Shown: in pieces, positions 13,553-22,900 of the stretch | How positions within the stretch are numbered: the stretch's first letter is position 1 | Layout: each line of letters starts with the position of its first letter | IMG/VR virus record: IMGVR_UViG_3300019886_000027 | Coordinates: 1 to 23,895 of that record | Reading direction: 5' to 3' (one strand) | DNA from: a virus | DNA length: 23,895 nucleotides | The notes under the pieces: model-generated | What the model saw: the letters and a program-made list of their open reading frames with translations, nothing else | Told to the model about the DNA's origin: nothing | The model's database searches: none | Made by a program: the position numbers and the translations under genes

Positions 13553-14072
13553 TTTGGGTTGTGGTGCTGCTAAGATTGCCGGCGCGGATAATGTCGATAT
13601 CAACCCAGATTGTAAAGCAGATCTTTCTTTTGACTTCAAAGGTCCTTTTCCCCTGCCGGATAATGTGTATGATGAAGTTTATCTTTTCCATGTAATTGAA
13701 CATATTGAGAAGAAATTTCATGTACAGCTCTTTAGCGAGATCCGACGGGTCATGAAAGCTGGTGGAATTCTTTATGTCAGCTACCCCGAATTTTCTAAGA
13801 TTGTTCAGAATTGGTTAATCAATAAAAATGCTGATCGAGTATTTTGGGAAGCAACGATTTATGGTCGCCAATCCTGGCCTTCTGATTATCATGTTTGTGC
13901 GATGGATACGCTTGATTTCAAGCAGTATCTCTACGAACGTGGTTTTAATATGATTTCACATCGACCAGAACCAATCGATCAATTCAACACAATTTGTAAA
14001 ATCGTAAAGGGTGAAGCCCCTATCATGTATGAGGAAGTGGTTTTTAATGAGATTTTCGCTAAGAAAGGTTAA
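13539..14072 (+). CDS. SAM-dependent methyltransferase, class I
   Basis: The 177-aa product has motif I LNLGCGAAK (residues 4-12), an acidic motif II VDINPD with Asp20, a post-motif LFHVIEHIEK (about 49-58) and a motif RRVMKAGGILYVSYPE. This is the order of small Rossmann methyltransferases that modify sugars, lipids or small molecules. Length is short, with little beyond the core, so substrate specificity may come from a partner. The ATG lies inside the end of the glycosyltransferase gene (14-nt overlap), so the two are translationally linked. The most likely job is O-methylation of the sugar or glycan made by its neighbour. Confidence 0.75.
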   Translation: MKSLNLGCGAAKIAGADNVDINPDCKADLSFDFKGPFPLPDNVYDEVYLFHVIEHIEKKFHVQLFSEIRRVMKAGGILYVSYPEFSKIVQNWLINKNADRVFWEATIYGRQSWPSDYHVCAMDTLDFKQYLYERGFNMISHRPEPIDQFNTICKIVKGEAPIMYEEVVFNEIFAKKG

Positions 14073-14074
14073 GA

Positions 14075-14371
14075 ATGGCAAATACGATTGATCGATTTGT
14101 TAGTGTGGGGACAGCACTACCAGATACCGCAAAAGTGGGGAAGTTGTTTTTTTTGCTCGGTACGCCCAATAAGTTATATGCCTGCAAAGTGGCAAATGCG
14201 TGGGTAGAAATTGGAACCCTGGATGCAAATGGTCTTTTTACTCCCGCCACAATTCAACCCTCTACAGCTTATAATGCAGTTGATGGAACGGTGGGCGGAA
14301 CTGGCGTAGCGACCATCGCTGGAACAACAACGATAACTTTTAAGAACGGATTGTACATTTCCAAGACCTAA
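14075..14371 (+). CDS. Small virion-type protein, 98 aa
   Basis: ATG at 14075 lies two bases after the previous stop, with AAAGG 8 nt upstream. The chain is rich in Gly, Thr, Ala and Val and looks like beta structure throughout (KLYACKVANAWVEIGTLDAN, then TVGGTGVATIAGTTTITFKN). Such composition is usual for small tail or fibre proteins of phages. The first half recalls short 'collar-like' segments that bind fibre tips. No family is certain. It abuts the adaptor gene at 14372. Confidence 0.55.
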   Translation: MANTIDRFVSVGTALPDTAKVGKLFFLLGTPNKLYACKVANAWVEIGTLDANGLFTPATIQPSTAYNAVDGTVGGTGVATIAGTTTITFKNGLYISKT

Positions 14372-14992
14372 ATGACCCGCGCCGAGCAAGAGTTGCGATT
14401 ACGCAATTATTTTGAGAATAACGACTATTACTCGTCATTCGACTTCTTGAACAGCATTCAAGATGGTTATGATGAAGTAATAGCATTTTCTGGTTGTATT
14501 GTCAAAGCTGCTGTTCTCCCTTTTACAGCAAACCTCACATACTATGATCTCCTTACACTTCTCCCCGACTACATTGGGTTAATCAGCATCTATAATACGG
14601 TGACAAATCGCTGGATGTCTCCAACATCTGAGAGGAAGATGGATAAGATCAGGCCAGATTGGGAAACCTGCTACGGTACTCCTGAACTCTTTTATCCGGT
14701 AAATCACCGCTTTTTAGCCCTTTACAGGAAACCTTCAGTTGTAGGTTATGGGAATTTCTACATCTATTACATAGCTTCCGCGCCGGCCCTAGCCGCAAAT
14801 GATACTATTCAAATTCCCACTGATTATGTAAGTGCACTCGAAGATTATTGCATTACAGATCTTCAGGAGCAAGCTCAAGAATTTTCCAAAGCTCTGATGA
14901 GATTTTCATCTTATCAAGAAAATTTAAGTCAATTGCAAAGATGGGCAAAATCATCTCGCCAGCCTGATCGGCTACCCAATTTGAGAGGTTAA
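14372..14992 (+). CDS. Head-tail adaptor-like protein 1
   Basis: The 206-aa product has an N-terminal helix, a strand-rich centre (YDLLTLLPDYIGLISIYNTV), a FYPVNHRFLALYRKPS segment and a C-terminal helical bundle. A strand-rich core between helical ends is the plan of podoviral adaptors that bridge portal and nozzle (gp4/gp6-like). It stands immediately ahead of a second protein of the same plan. The ATG follows the preceding stop directly (TAAATG) without a visible SD, so it depends on coupling. Confidence 0.6.
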   Translation: MTRAEQELRLRNYFENNDYYSSFDFLNSIQDGYDEVIAFSGCIVKAAVLPFTANLTYYDLLTLLPDYIGLISIYNTVTNRWMSPTSERKMDKIRPDWETCYGTPELFYPVNHRFLALYRKPSVVGYGNFYIYYIASAPALAANDTIQIPTDYVSALEDYCITDLQEQAQEFSKALMRFSSYQENLSQLQRWAKSSRQPDRLPNLRG

Positions 14993-14995
14993 GCT

Positions 14996-15703
14996 ATGGC
15001 AACAATCTGGTCTGATGATTTCCTCGAACAATTAGCGACTGATGCTGAACAAGAAATTCAGCAAGCGATAACCTGTATCTATCATAGGTTCTTTCTGACA
15101 ACAGTTGCTGGTACATCTATTTACACTCTTGATGGATTAGTGCGCGGAATTAAACGAATAACCTGGCGGGGCAGAAAAGTCGATCCTTGTTCTTGGGAAG
15201 ATTTGCACGCGCTTTCGCCCCATACTGCTGTTGTAGATAGTGGAAATAGGGTCGAAACCTCAGAAAGTAGACCATTCTGGTATGCTCTCCATCCTACAAA
15301 CATCCATGATATCCGATTTTATCCTACTCCAAATGAATCCTTTACTAATGTTGGAGACCCTTTTTCTCCCACTCCAAATGAAGCTAAATGCACTATTAGC
15401 TGCTGGAGGAATATTGATCTTACTAATCCTCTATACAGCCTCCCAGCTTATATTGATAGGCGGACTCGGAAAGCCTACATCTTGTGGAAAGCATTTGAAA
15501 AAGAGGGAAAAGGGCAAAATCTAACGGCATCGAAGTATTACGCACAGAAGTACAAATTCTTGATCGAACAATTCAGAGCCATTAATCAATCTCCTTATGT
15601 CAGCAAGCGATATTCATTAGATGATGGTACACTCAGTACCTTGGAAGCTAGACGATACCCAAAACCGACACTTCCTCCAAATTTTGAAAGGATTATTTAT
15701 TAA
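14996..15703 (+). CDS. Head-tail adaptor-like protein 2
   Basis: The 235-aa product has an Asp/Glu-rich N-terminal helix (SDDFLEQLATDAEQEIQQAI) followed by FFLTTVAGTSIYTLDGLVRG. It then has a 'W.g..l.p.s...l' part (ITWRGRKVDPCSWEDLHALS) and an ISCWRN block. A segment SRPFWYALHPTNIHDIRFYP is close to a pattern shared by gp6/gp4-type adaptors ('RP..Y.......i.fyP.P'). GAGAGGT lies 9 nt ahead of the ATG. It overlaps the next gene by one base (TAATG). The adaptor role is inferred from plan and gene order. Confidence 0.65.
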   Translation: MATIWSDDFLEQLATDAEQEIQQAITCIYHRFFLTTVAGTSIYTLDGLVRGIKRITWRGRKVDPCSWEDLHALSPHTAVVDSGNRVETSESRPFWYALHPTNIHDIRFYPTPNESFTNVGDPFSPTPNEAKCTISCWRNIDLTNPLYSLPAYIDRRTRKAYILWKAFEKEGKGQNLTASKYYAQKYKFLIEQFRAINQSPYVSKRYSLDDGTLSTLEARRYPKPTLPPNFERIIY

Positions 15704-16194
15704 TGGAAAACATTTCAGAAGGACCGGAAACGAAGCTCGTGGATGGGATTCGGCTTCGTGGTGCATTACGAATTGCTCTCTTAGACCCAGAAGGTAAAAT
15801 TCTTCAAGAACGAATAATCAATAATTTGATTGTTCTTGGGGGCCGCGCCTGGGTTTTAGGACAACTTGAAACAACCAATCAGGTAACAAGTCAAACGATT
15901 TCCCATATGGGAATTGGTTCTGGATTGGTTGCTCCTGTTACTGGAAATACAGGATTAGGACTTGAAGTAACTCGCCGTGCCATCGCTTCATTTGACACAA
16001 CTCTCTTAACTGCAAATCCACCCAGTTGGACTGCTCAATGCACTTTGGCAACAAACGAGGGAAATACAACCCTTGGAGAAGTTGCGATGTTCAATTCCAA
16101 CGCTGCTGGTACAATGCTCAACCGCGCCACATTTGCCTCTTTCGTCAAAGCTACTTCCAACACCCTCGCCATTTCGTTTACTATTTCTGCTTAG
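15703..16194 (+). CDS. Minor virion / tail-fibre-type protein, 163 aa
   Basis: ATG at 15703 overlaps the previous stop by one base. A first part (LRGALRIALLDPEGKILQER) leads into NNLIVLGGRAWVLGQLE and a long beta-rich end (ISHMGIGSGLVAPVTGNTGL, then EVAMFNSNAAGTMLNRATFA). This 'NLIV..G' start followed by 'MGIGSG...' and '..E...FN' is a recurring small domain in phage tail and fibre proteins. No cysteines or membrane segments occur. I would place it among the minor tail or decoration components. Confidence 0.6.
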   Translation: MENISEGPETKLVDGIRLRGALRIALLDPEGKILQERIINNLIVLGGRAWVLGQLETTNQVTSQTISHMGIGSGLVAPVTGNTGLGLEVTRRAIASFDTTLLTANPPSWTAQCTLATNEGNTTLGEVAMFNSNAAGTMLNRATFASFVKATSNTLAISFTISA

Positions 16195-16206
16195 TCGAAA
16201 GGATAT

Positions 16207-17232
16207 ATGCTTCAGAAACTTCATCATGGTCCGGGAATTGTGATTGGGCTTCCCACATTAGGGAGGCCCGTTTCAATAGATTGGGCACTTGCTTTCAAAT
16301 CTCTTAATCCCCCTATTAACTTTAACACAATCTTCCAAATCGTCCAGAATCAAGAAATTGGAGACGCGCGGCAGGCTATCGCTGAGATGGCTGTAGAAAA
16401 GGGAGCAAAATTCCTTTTCTTCCTTGGCGATGATGTTGTGGTTCCCTCACATACCCTCAGAAATCTCATTTATCGCCTTGAACAAGATGCAAGTATTGCA
16501 GTTGTGGGAGGTGTGTATTGTGCAAAAGCAACGCCGACATTTCCTCTTGTATTTCGAGGGAACGGCCAAGGCAGTTATTGGGACTGGAAAATTGGTGAGT
16601 TTTTTGAATGTACCGGACTGGGAATGGATTGTACTCTTATCCGCACTTCCGTGCTAGAAGGCTTAAGCAAACCCTGGTTCAAGACGGTAGATACTGATCA
16701 ATATTTTGATGGTTTGAATCAAGCGGAGGTTTGGACAGAGGACTTGTTCTTCTTCAACAAACTTGCAGAGGAGAAGCCTGAGGCGAAGGTGTATTGTGAT
16801 GGTGGTGTAATTTGTGACCACATTGATGTTTACGCGGGGAAGAAATACAATCTCCCTCCTACATCATTGCCAATGCGTCAAAAAGGCGCCATCAAAGATA
16901 AAAAGTGCCTCATCATTGGTCCCGCGCTGAATCTCCAAGACGATAGTTTTGACGTTACCACTTATGGAGATTATGACGGCGCGGATTATCGTGGTCCCGT
17001 CGGATTAATGCCTTTTGAAGAAGGACAATTTGATTTCTGCGTCGCACAGGGTGTGAGTGTCAACTTTCCTGATTACATCAAAGAAATCCTCCGAGTGCTC
17101 AAAGTTGGAGCGAAACTCTCTCTACTTCCTGGGGAATGGATGGATTATCAGAAAATGGCAGATTGGTTCAAACAACATCTCTCGATGGAATCAAAGATTG
17201 ATGGTAATTATCTGGAACTGACGAAAATTTAG
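16207..17232 (+). CDS. Glycosyltransferase fused to a degenerate methyltransferase-like domain
   Basis: ATG at 16207 follows AAAGGATAT at SD spacing. Residues 1-215 repeat the motif series of the gene at 12812: IVIGLPTLGRP at the start, Asp75/Asp76 in FLGDDVVVP, EC..LGMDCTLIR (from 134), WTEDLFFF (Glu178/Asp179) and a late His (DHIDVY). Residues 232-341 look like a small class I methyltransferase but have lost the usual Gly-rich loop: motif I reads CLIIGPALN. FDFCVAQGVSVNFPDYIKEI and LRVLKVGAKLSLLPGEW match the later motifs. Thus the two separate enzymes at 12812-14072 have a fused, partly degenerate counterpart here. The C-terminal part may be inactive, structural or have changed cofactor. 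Confidence 0.65.
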   Translation: MLQKLHHGPGIVIGLPTLGRPVSIDWALAFKSLNPPINFNTIFQIVQNQEIGDARQAIAEMAVEKGAKFLFFLGDDVVVPSHTLRNLIYRLEQDASIAVVGGVYCAKATPTFPLVFRGNGQGSYWDWKIGEFFECTGLGMDCTLIRTSVLEGLSKPWFKTVDTDQYFDGLNQAEVWTEDLFFFNKLAEEKPEAKVYCDGGVICDHIDVYAGKKYNLPPTSLPMRQKGAIKDKKCLIIGPALNLQDDSFDVTTYGDYDGADYRGPVGLMPFEEGQFDFCVAQGVSVNFPDYIKEILRVLKVGAKLSLLPGEWMDYQKMADWFKQHLSMESKIDGNYLELTKI

Positions 17233-17240
17233 GAGATCTG

Positions 17241-17726
17241 ATGGCTGGTAATATTACAGAAAAATTAGGTACTAACGGACAAACTCTTACCATTACTTTG
17301 GCCAGTTTAACAAACAATAGTTTGCGTCAATCTACTGTCATTGACAATACATCTGATCTATTTCAAGATGTTTTGTTGATGTTGAAGATTAAATCCGGTG
17401 CTTCCAGTACTGTATCGACTGGTGTAGTTAATGTTTACGCCTACGCTACTGTGGATAATGGAACCACATATACAGATACTGCAACTGGTACAGATGGTGC
17501 AATTACACCAACTTCTCCAACAAATCTTCGATTTTTAGGTCAACTCAATGTGGTTGCGAATTCCACAACTTATGTTGGTGGTCCTTGGTCTATCGCAGCT
17601 GCATTTGGTGGAATAATGCCTGCAAAATGGGGTATTGTTGTTGAGAATAAAACTGGTGGAACATTGGATGCCACTGAAGGAAGCCATGCGAAGTTGTATC
17701 AAGGTATCTATTCTCAATACACATAA
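17241..17726 (+). CDS. Virion surface or fibre-type protein, 161 aa
   Basis: AGGAG lies six bases before the ATG at 17241. The chain is rich in Thr, Ser, Gly, Ala and Val (VSTGVVNVYAYATVDNGTTY, then NVVANSTTYVGGPWSIAAAF) and appears to be a single beta-sandwich-like domain. It directly abuts the lectin-like repeat gene at 17727. Composition and position indicate a virion surface component. No family is recognised. Confidence 0.6.
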   Translation: MAGNITEKLGTNGQTLTITLASLTNNSLRQSTVIDNTSDLFQDVLLMLKIKSGASSTVSTGVVNVYAYATVDNGTTYTDTATGTDGAITPTSPTNLRFLGQLNVVANSTTYVGGPWSIAAAFGGIMPAKWGIVVENKTGGTLDATEGSHAKLYQGIYSQYT

Positions 17727-19148
17727 ATGGCACGATTCACTAAAAATGTCCTTTGGACACAAAAACCCCCACAAGGGACAGTTATAGTTCCTGGAAATTA
17801 TGCTCCAGATGTGATTGCTTGCCCGTTCAATGAAACACCTGGTGGGAAAGTTATATTCAATTATGCAACAGGACCATTTAATTTTCCCAGGAGTGGTACA
17901 ACAGTTAATACAGTTACAAGTTATGTGGGGGGTCGGCGCGGCTCACGTCTGAGAGTTACTGACGTTAATACAGCGATGGCATCATTCACAAATGGAGGTT
18001 CTTTTACTCCAACTGTTGGCGTGACAATCATTTGTGGATTTAAGAAAACAGATGCAACTCTTAGATCATCTGGTGCTTTTGGAACTAATGCAGCTTCAAG
18101 ACTTGGGGCACATTGTCCATTTAGTGATGGCGTCGTTTACTGGGATTGGGATAATGCTGGCGCGGGATTTAGAATTTCTAAATCAGGATTAACTTTTGGG
18201 GATGATATTTGGGCTTTCACAATGGGTCCTGTCAGAGGTCAAGAAATCTGGCAGAATGGAATTTTAGTAGCTACCGGATCTTATGGAGGCACACGAACTG
18301 CGAGTTCTCAAGATTATATAATCGGTAATCACAACACCACTTTAGCTGATCTTGTAGATTGGGATTTCTTTTATATGTGGAGTTACCAACTTCCACAAGG
18401 AGCGGTTCAGCAAATTTGTGAAAGACCTTTTAAGGTTTTTGATGGTAGTTATAAGACAAAGATTTGGGCAGGATTCCCCGCCGGATTCCTTCCTATCACA
18501 GAAACTCTCTCAGATACTCTTGTATTATCAGATGCTATTGGATTAGGATTTGGGAATGCTTTATTTGATTCTTTTACTTTCTCAGATGCATTCACAACGC
18601 TTGTTCCAATTTTAGGACTGAGTTTATCTGATACATTAAGTTTGTCAGATTTCGCTGCATCGACTCTTGGCTTAATCATATCAGAACAGCTTCTGCTCTC
18701 TGATCTATTAGATTATGGTCTTTCACTTCCTCTCTCAGATTCGGATTCAATAACTCTATCAGATGCTGTAATCTTCTTAATTGGAGTAGGATTAGGAAAA
18801 TCTGATACCCTCACATTCAGCGATGTATTGAGAATTGCAACTGATGTAAGAAGAACCCTCGGGGATAACATTTTATTGAGTGATTTCCTAGTCACTCTCC
18901 TCGCTGGATTGCCAACATATTCGGATAGCTTTGCTTTGTCAGATACGGCGCGGCTTGGCTTGTCACTTGGATTAAGTCAAAATGATTCTCTTGTTTTGTC
19001 AGATGCTGTACTATTGGCCATCGTCAATAATCTGATTGTGACCAAATCGGACACATTGAATCTCTCTGATAACATCGAGCTAAGTCTTACTGGTACTGGT
19101 AATTTGGACCAGTACATTCGACATTGGTTGAATGATGTTCCTAGATAA
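17727..19148 (+). CDS. Lectin-like (LamG-type) protein with ten SDxLxLSD repeats
   Basis: The 473-aa protein has a beta-rich N-terminal region (about 20-245) of concanavalin/LamG type (VTIICGFKKTDATL; IWQNGILVATGSYGGTRTA; LVDWDFFYMWSYQL). From about residue 257 it has ten repeats of about 20 residues with the pattern [S/x]D[S/T]hxhSDxhxh, for example SDTLVLSDA, DSFTFSDAF, SDTLTFSDV and DSLVLSDAV. It ends NLDQYIRHWLNDVPR. The N-terminal domain would bind a carbohydrate and the repeats would form an extended shaft or spacer. The ATG abuts the previous stop with no clear SD. The next gene carries five more repeats and the same ending. Confidence 0.65.
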   Translation: MARFTKNVLWTQKPPQGTVIVPGNYAPDVIACPFNETPGGKVIFNYATGPFNFPRSGTTVNTVTSYVGGRRGSRLRVTDVNTAMASFTNGGSFTPTVGVTIICGFKKTDATLRSSGAFGTNAASRLGAHCPFSDGVVYWDWDNAGAGFRISKSGLTFGDDIWAFTMGPVRGQEIWQNGILVATGSYGGTRTASSQDYIIGNHNTTLADLVDWDFFYMWSYQLPQGAVQQICERPFKVFDGSYKTKIWAGFPAGFLPITETLSDTLVLSDAIGLGFGNALFDSFTFSDAFTTLVPILGLSLSDTLSLSDFAASTLGLIISEQLLLSDLLDYGLSLPLSDSDSITLSDAVIFLIGVGLGKSDTLTFSDVLRIATDVRRTLGDNILLSDFLVTLLAGLPTYSDSFALSDTARLGLSLGLSQNDSLVLSDAVLLAIVNNLIVTKSDTLNLSDNIELSLTGTGNLDQYIRHWLNDVPR

Positions 19149-19516
19149 TGCCTACAACACTTACAACATCCGACCAGCTTACGCTGACAGATTCTCTCAT
19201 TCTGCATTTGGGGAATCCATTCACCCGCGCGGTAGGTGATAATCTTTTCCTGTCAGATTCAGCTCAATTTCTCGTTAATCTTCTCTCAAATCCCTCCGAT
19301 CATTTCACCTTTTCAGATCAACTTCGAATATTAAAATCAATCCAATTGGTCTTTGCCGACGCTTTCAGCTTCTCAGATAATTTAGTGGACCCGGTGGAAG
19401 CCGTGCAACTTCTCCTCTCTCTTTCAGATTCTCTTGTTCTATCAGATGTTGCTTCAATTTCATCGTCAGAAACATTAGAACAATACTTGCGGAGATATCT
19501 GAATGACGTTAGCTGA
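19148..19516 (+). CDS. Second SDxLxLSD repeat protein, 122 aa, with the same C-terminal tag
   Basis: ATG at 19148 overlaps the previous stop by one base (TAATG). The protein is almost only repeats: SDQLTLTDS, DNLFLSDSA, SDHFTFSDQ, ADAFSFSDN and SDSLVLSDV. It ends TLEQYLRRYLNDVS. That end matches the ending of the 473-aa protein in the pattern QY[IL]R..LNDV. It has no lectin part, so it may be a truncated duplicate or a second subunit of the same fibre. Its last 14 nt overlap the start of the endolysin gene, so the tag codons hold the endolysin ATG. Confidence 0.6.
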   Translation: MPTTLTTSDQLTLTDSLILHLGNPFTRAVGDNLFLSDSAQFLVNLLSNPSDHFTFSDQLRILKSIQLVFADAFSFSDNLVDPVEAVQLLLSLSDSLVLSDVASISSSETLEQYLRRYLNDVS

Positions 19517-19901
19517 AGCTAGTTTTGCAATTCTAAATGTTCTTGAAGGCGTCAGATTGAGGTCTTATAAGGATGTTGCAGGAATTTGGACAATCGGTTA
19601 TGGGCATACTGGGCCAGATGTTAAAGAAGGACAAATCATAACTCTGCAAGAAGCGCAAGTTTATTTTGAAACTGACACAAAACATCTTTTTGATATGGTA
19701 AGAGGACTTCCTCTTCAAAAAGCAGTAGCTTATGTCAGTTTTGGTTATAACTGTGGAGCTGGAGCATTGCGTAGAGTTTTGAATGGACAAGCCAAATTGA
19801 CAGATTTTACAAAAGCAGGTCGTCCTCTAGTTGAATATCCTTCACTTGTTGCACGTCGTAAATTTGAAGATGTTTTGATTCAAATGTCTGGAGTCGCATA
19901 G
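19503..19901 (+). CDS. GH24 endolysin (T4-lysozyme-type muramidase)
   Basis: GGAG (19491-19494) lies 8 nt ahead of ATG 19503. The 132-aa protein has the GH24 active-site pattern Glu15 (LEGVRLRSYKD), Asp24 (YKDVAGIWT) and Thr30, followed by IGYGHT. This is the same spacing as Glu11-Asp20-Thr26 of T4 lysozyme. The second half keeps the FGYNCGAGALRR part of the family. It hydrolyses the MurNAc-GlcNAc bond of peptidoglycan at lysis, or acts locally if packed in the virion. It is somewhat shorter than the usual 145-165 residues, without a signal peptide, so a holin would be needed for release. Confidence 0.85.
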   Translation: MTLAEASFAILNVLEGVRLRSYKDVAGIWTIGYGHTGPDVKEGQIITLQEAQVYFETDTKHLFDMVRGLPLQKAVAYVSFGYNCGAGALRRVLNGQAKLTDFTKAGRPLVEYPSLVARRKFEDVLIQMSGVA

Positions 19902-19903
19902 TA

Positions 19904-22900
19904 ATGGGGAATCTGACAAAATTAAATTGGCCAGGAGGATACTATCCCTCCCAAGATGCCATCGGCGGAAATCCAGAAACACTCTTACGAGCAGATAATC
20001 TCCAACAAGAACAGGAAGGTTCCCTTGGCCTGTGCAGAAGTATTTCCCAGATCAAAACCTTTAACGATGTAATTACCAATTTCTACAGCAAGACATATGG
20101 CGGGGTTGAATATCTTTATGCTGGGGTTGGTAGTTGTCAATCTGTCAAGGAATTCCTATTTGATGGGACGCAGCGTTTTACTGGGGATTTAATTAGTAAT
20201 GCGAATGGGCGTCCTGTTTTTGGAGATGCTTACGGACAGGTTTTAGTTTGTGCAGGATCACAGAGGCATAAATTCAATGGAGCAACTGTCTACAAACTTG
20301 GATTAGAGACTCCCCTCATTCCCATTCGATCCAAAAATCCTCAAACAAATGTAGTTGAGACTTTCATTGAAAATGCTGCTGAAGCGGAAATTGTACCTTC
20401 TGCACAAGGCGGCGCTGCTTGGACTTTGGGTGAAGGAACCTTAGATTCTTCTGACGATCATTCTGCCAAGTTTTTTCCTGATTCAACAACCAACCGCGCC
20501 GTGCTTTCATGTACCTTCACTCCACCAATTGACATCCTAAATATCGCCGCGCAACAAAGCACAAATCCAGGTAATGACACATTCTTCATGGATGTGCAAC
20601 TTGATGATCCCAATGCTTTCTCCTCAGTTCGGGTTAAACTGAATTTGGATGCTCTTGGACAGAATTATTATTGGTTTGAATGGACTGTACCTGGTTCTAC
20701 AGAATTTAGTCTTTCAAGAGATGCTTGGTCGAAAATTTCAGCATCCCGCTCCCAGTTTAATCGGCAAGGAGAAGATGTATCTCTTGATTGGAGAACGATC
20801 AAATCTATTGAAATTAGCGTTAATGCCGTAGCATCTACTTCATTTGTTTCAATCGCTACTCCTCGATTCATCGGTGGTATTAATGGGCAACTTTTAGGAA
20901 GTTACCAATATATCTATCGATGGATTAAAGATATGGGAACCTATTTGGCAAAAAGTCCATTTAGCCCCGTTTCAGAGACATTCACCGTTATCAATGGGTC
21001 TGTTTTTGTTCTCCCCGCCACTCCTACAGATCAAACAGAAGCAGGTGGATTGCAATTTTGTACGGTTGAGATTTATCGACGTTCGGTTCCATCTACCGAA
21101 TCTTACTTCAATTCCCTTACAGGACAATTTGCACAACTACCAGATATCTTGGATCAATTCTATTTGGTTTCAGATGGAACTGGTCCTGGTGCGTATACTC
21201 AGGATATTGTCGGAGATGTTGAAACACTTGAGAGAGATACTCCTGCCAACATATTTTTGGATTCAGTTCAAAATATTGCTGAGCCAATTGTAGACATCGT
21301 TGGAATTTATAATGACAGGGTTCTCTATCTGACGGCATCTTCGCTCTATCTTTCTGAGCGGTTAAATCCAGATTCCTATGATGTCCGCTATACATTGAAA
21401 TTCACAGGAGATCCTTTCGATACAAATTTTTGGATCAAATCTATCAATAATGCGACATTGATGTTGGGATCAAACCATGACCTTTATGAGATCAGTGGAA
21501 CTCTGCTCGATTTGCCAGACGGTACTCTTGATATCAATGTATACGCTTTTGGAGATGCTTATCCTCCTATTTCTCTTGATGTTGCTAAAGTTGATGGACT
21601 TCTTTTTTATGTCGCTGCTGATGGGGTGCGCACAACATCTGGATCTAATTCGAGCTTGTTAAGCCCACATCTCTCTCAATTGTTTCAGGGTATAGATTGT
21701 CATGGTGTTCCTGCTATTCAAATCTTCGCCAATGGAGTTCAGCGATATTATCTCACTGTTGGGCATGGGAAACTTTATGTAGCTTTGCCCCATACTGATG
21801 GATTGAGGAGATTGTTTGTCTACGATTTGATGAAAAAAATCTGGACAATGCGATCTACTTACATAACTGGTTGTCATACAACAGCTACAGATAAGGTTAT
21901 TTTCGCTGAGGGTGGTGTAGCATTTTTAGCAGATTCATCGAATACGTATTCTGGCGGCGCGGCACAACCCATTAATTTACTTACAGTTTATGACCATGAT
22001 GGAACCCCACGGAATCGCAAAGACACAGAAACGCTGAAACTTGTAGTTAATACAGGTGGAGCAAATGTCGATGTGTACCTTGGTGTGATGAAAGCCACTG
22101 GGACAAATATGATGTTTGTTAGAACTATTAACACATCAAGTTTACAGACAGTCTATATTTCGCTCAAAGAGATTAGTTTCTCTCTAGGTTTTCGTTATGC
22201 GCTTCAACTCATCGGCGCGGCTCTAACACAATTTCAACTGACCGAATACACAATCGAATACCTTCCAAGACCGGAGCAAATCAACTATGTTCGAATTCCT
22301 AATTCCAATCTGGGTTCTACCGGACGTAAACGATTTATTTCAATCCCTTTCGTCATTGATTGTTTGGCTGCTACTGTACGTTGTACTCCCATTATCGATA
22401 ATGCGTCTCTTTCAGCTACTTCAAACTTTACATCGATTGACCAAAAAGAAACCAAGAACCACTTCTTTCTCTCAGAGACGGTAGGAACGGATCTAGGTTT
22501 CATACTAGAGTCATTAGATGGGTCGCCGTTTGAATTAACTGGACCAGATTATAGCAAAGCTGTTAGTGAGACAATGCCCGCTCCTGCGGAGTTCTTGCTA
22601 ATCCCCCCGTCTGATTTTGGATCACCGAATCGTAAAAGAGCAACATCTATTAAATTCGAACTGAATACAAAAGGTGTTGATGTAACTTTCACGCCCCGTG
22701 TGGATCAGGTTGATTATCCTCCAATGACTTGTAATAGTGGAGAGGATAAGAAGAAAATCTTCGAATATTTCTTCAGTATTGCTCTTGGGGATTTCACTTG
22801 GTTTATGCTTGGAGGATCTTTTTTAGGTGTAAGTCCATTTGAGTTGTATGGTGAATTAATTCCGCAGAATCTAGAAATCTTTCCTCCTCGACTCAAATCA

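Noticed and set aside
18449-18895. Antisense frames across the SDxLxLSD repeats
   Set aside because: The repeated codons open the opposite frame by composition; the products are repetitive shadows.
17727-19516. CRISPR-like or nucleotide-level tandem array
   Set aside because: The repeats are conserved as protein, not as DNA, and differ in codons and length, so there is no CRISPR structure.
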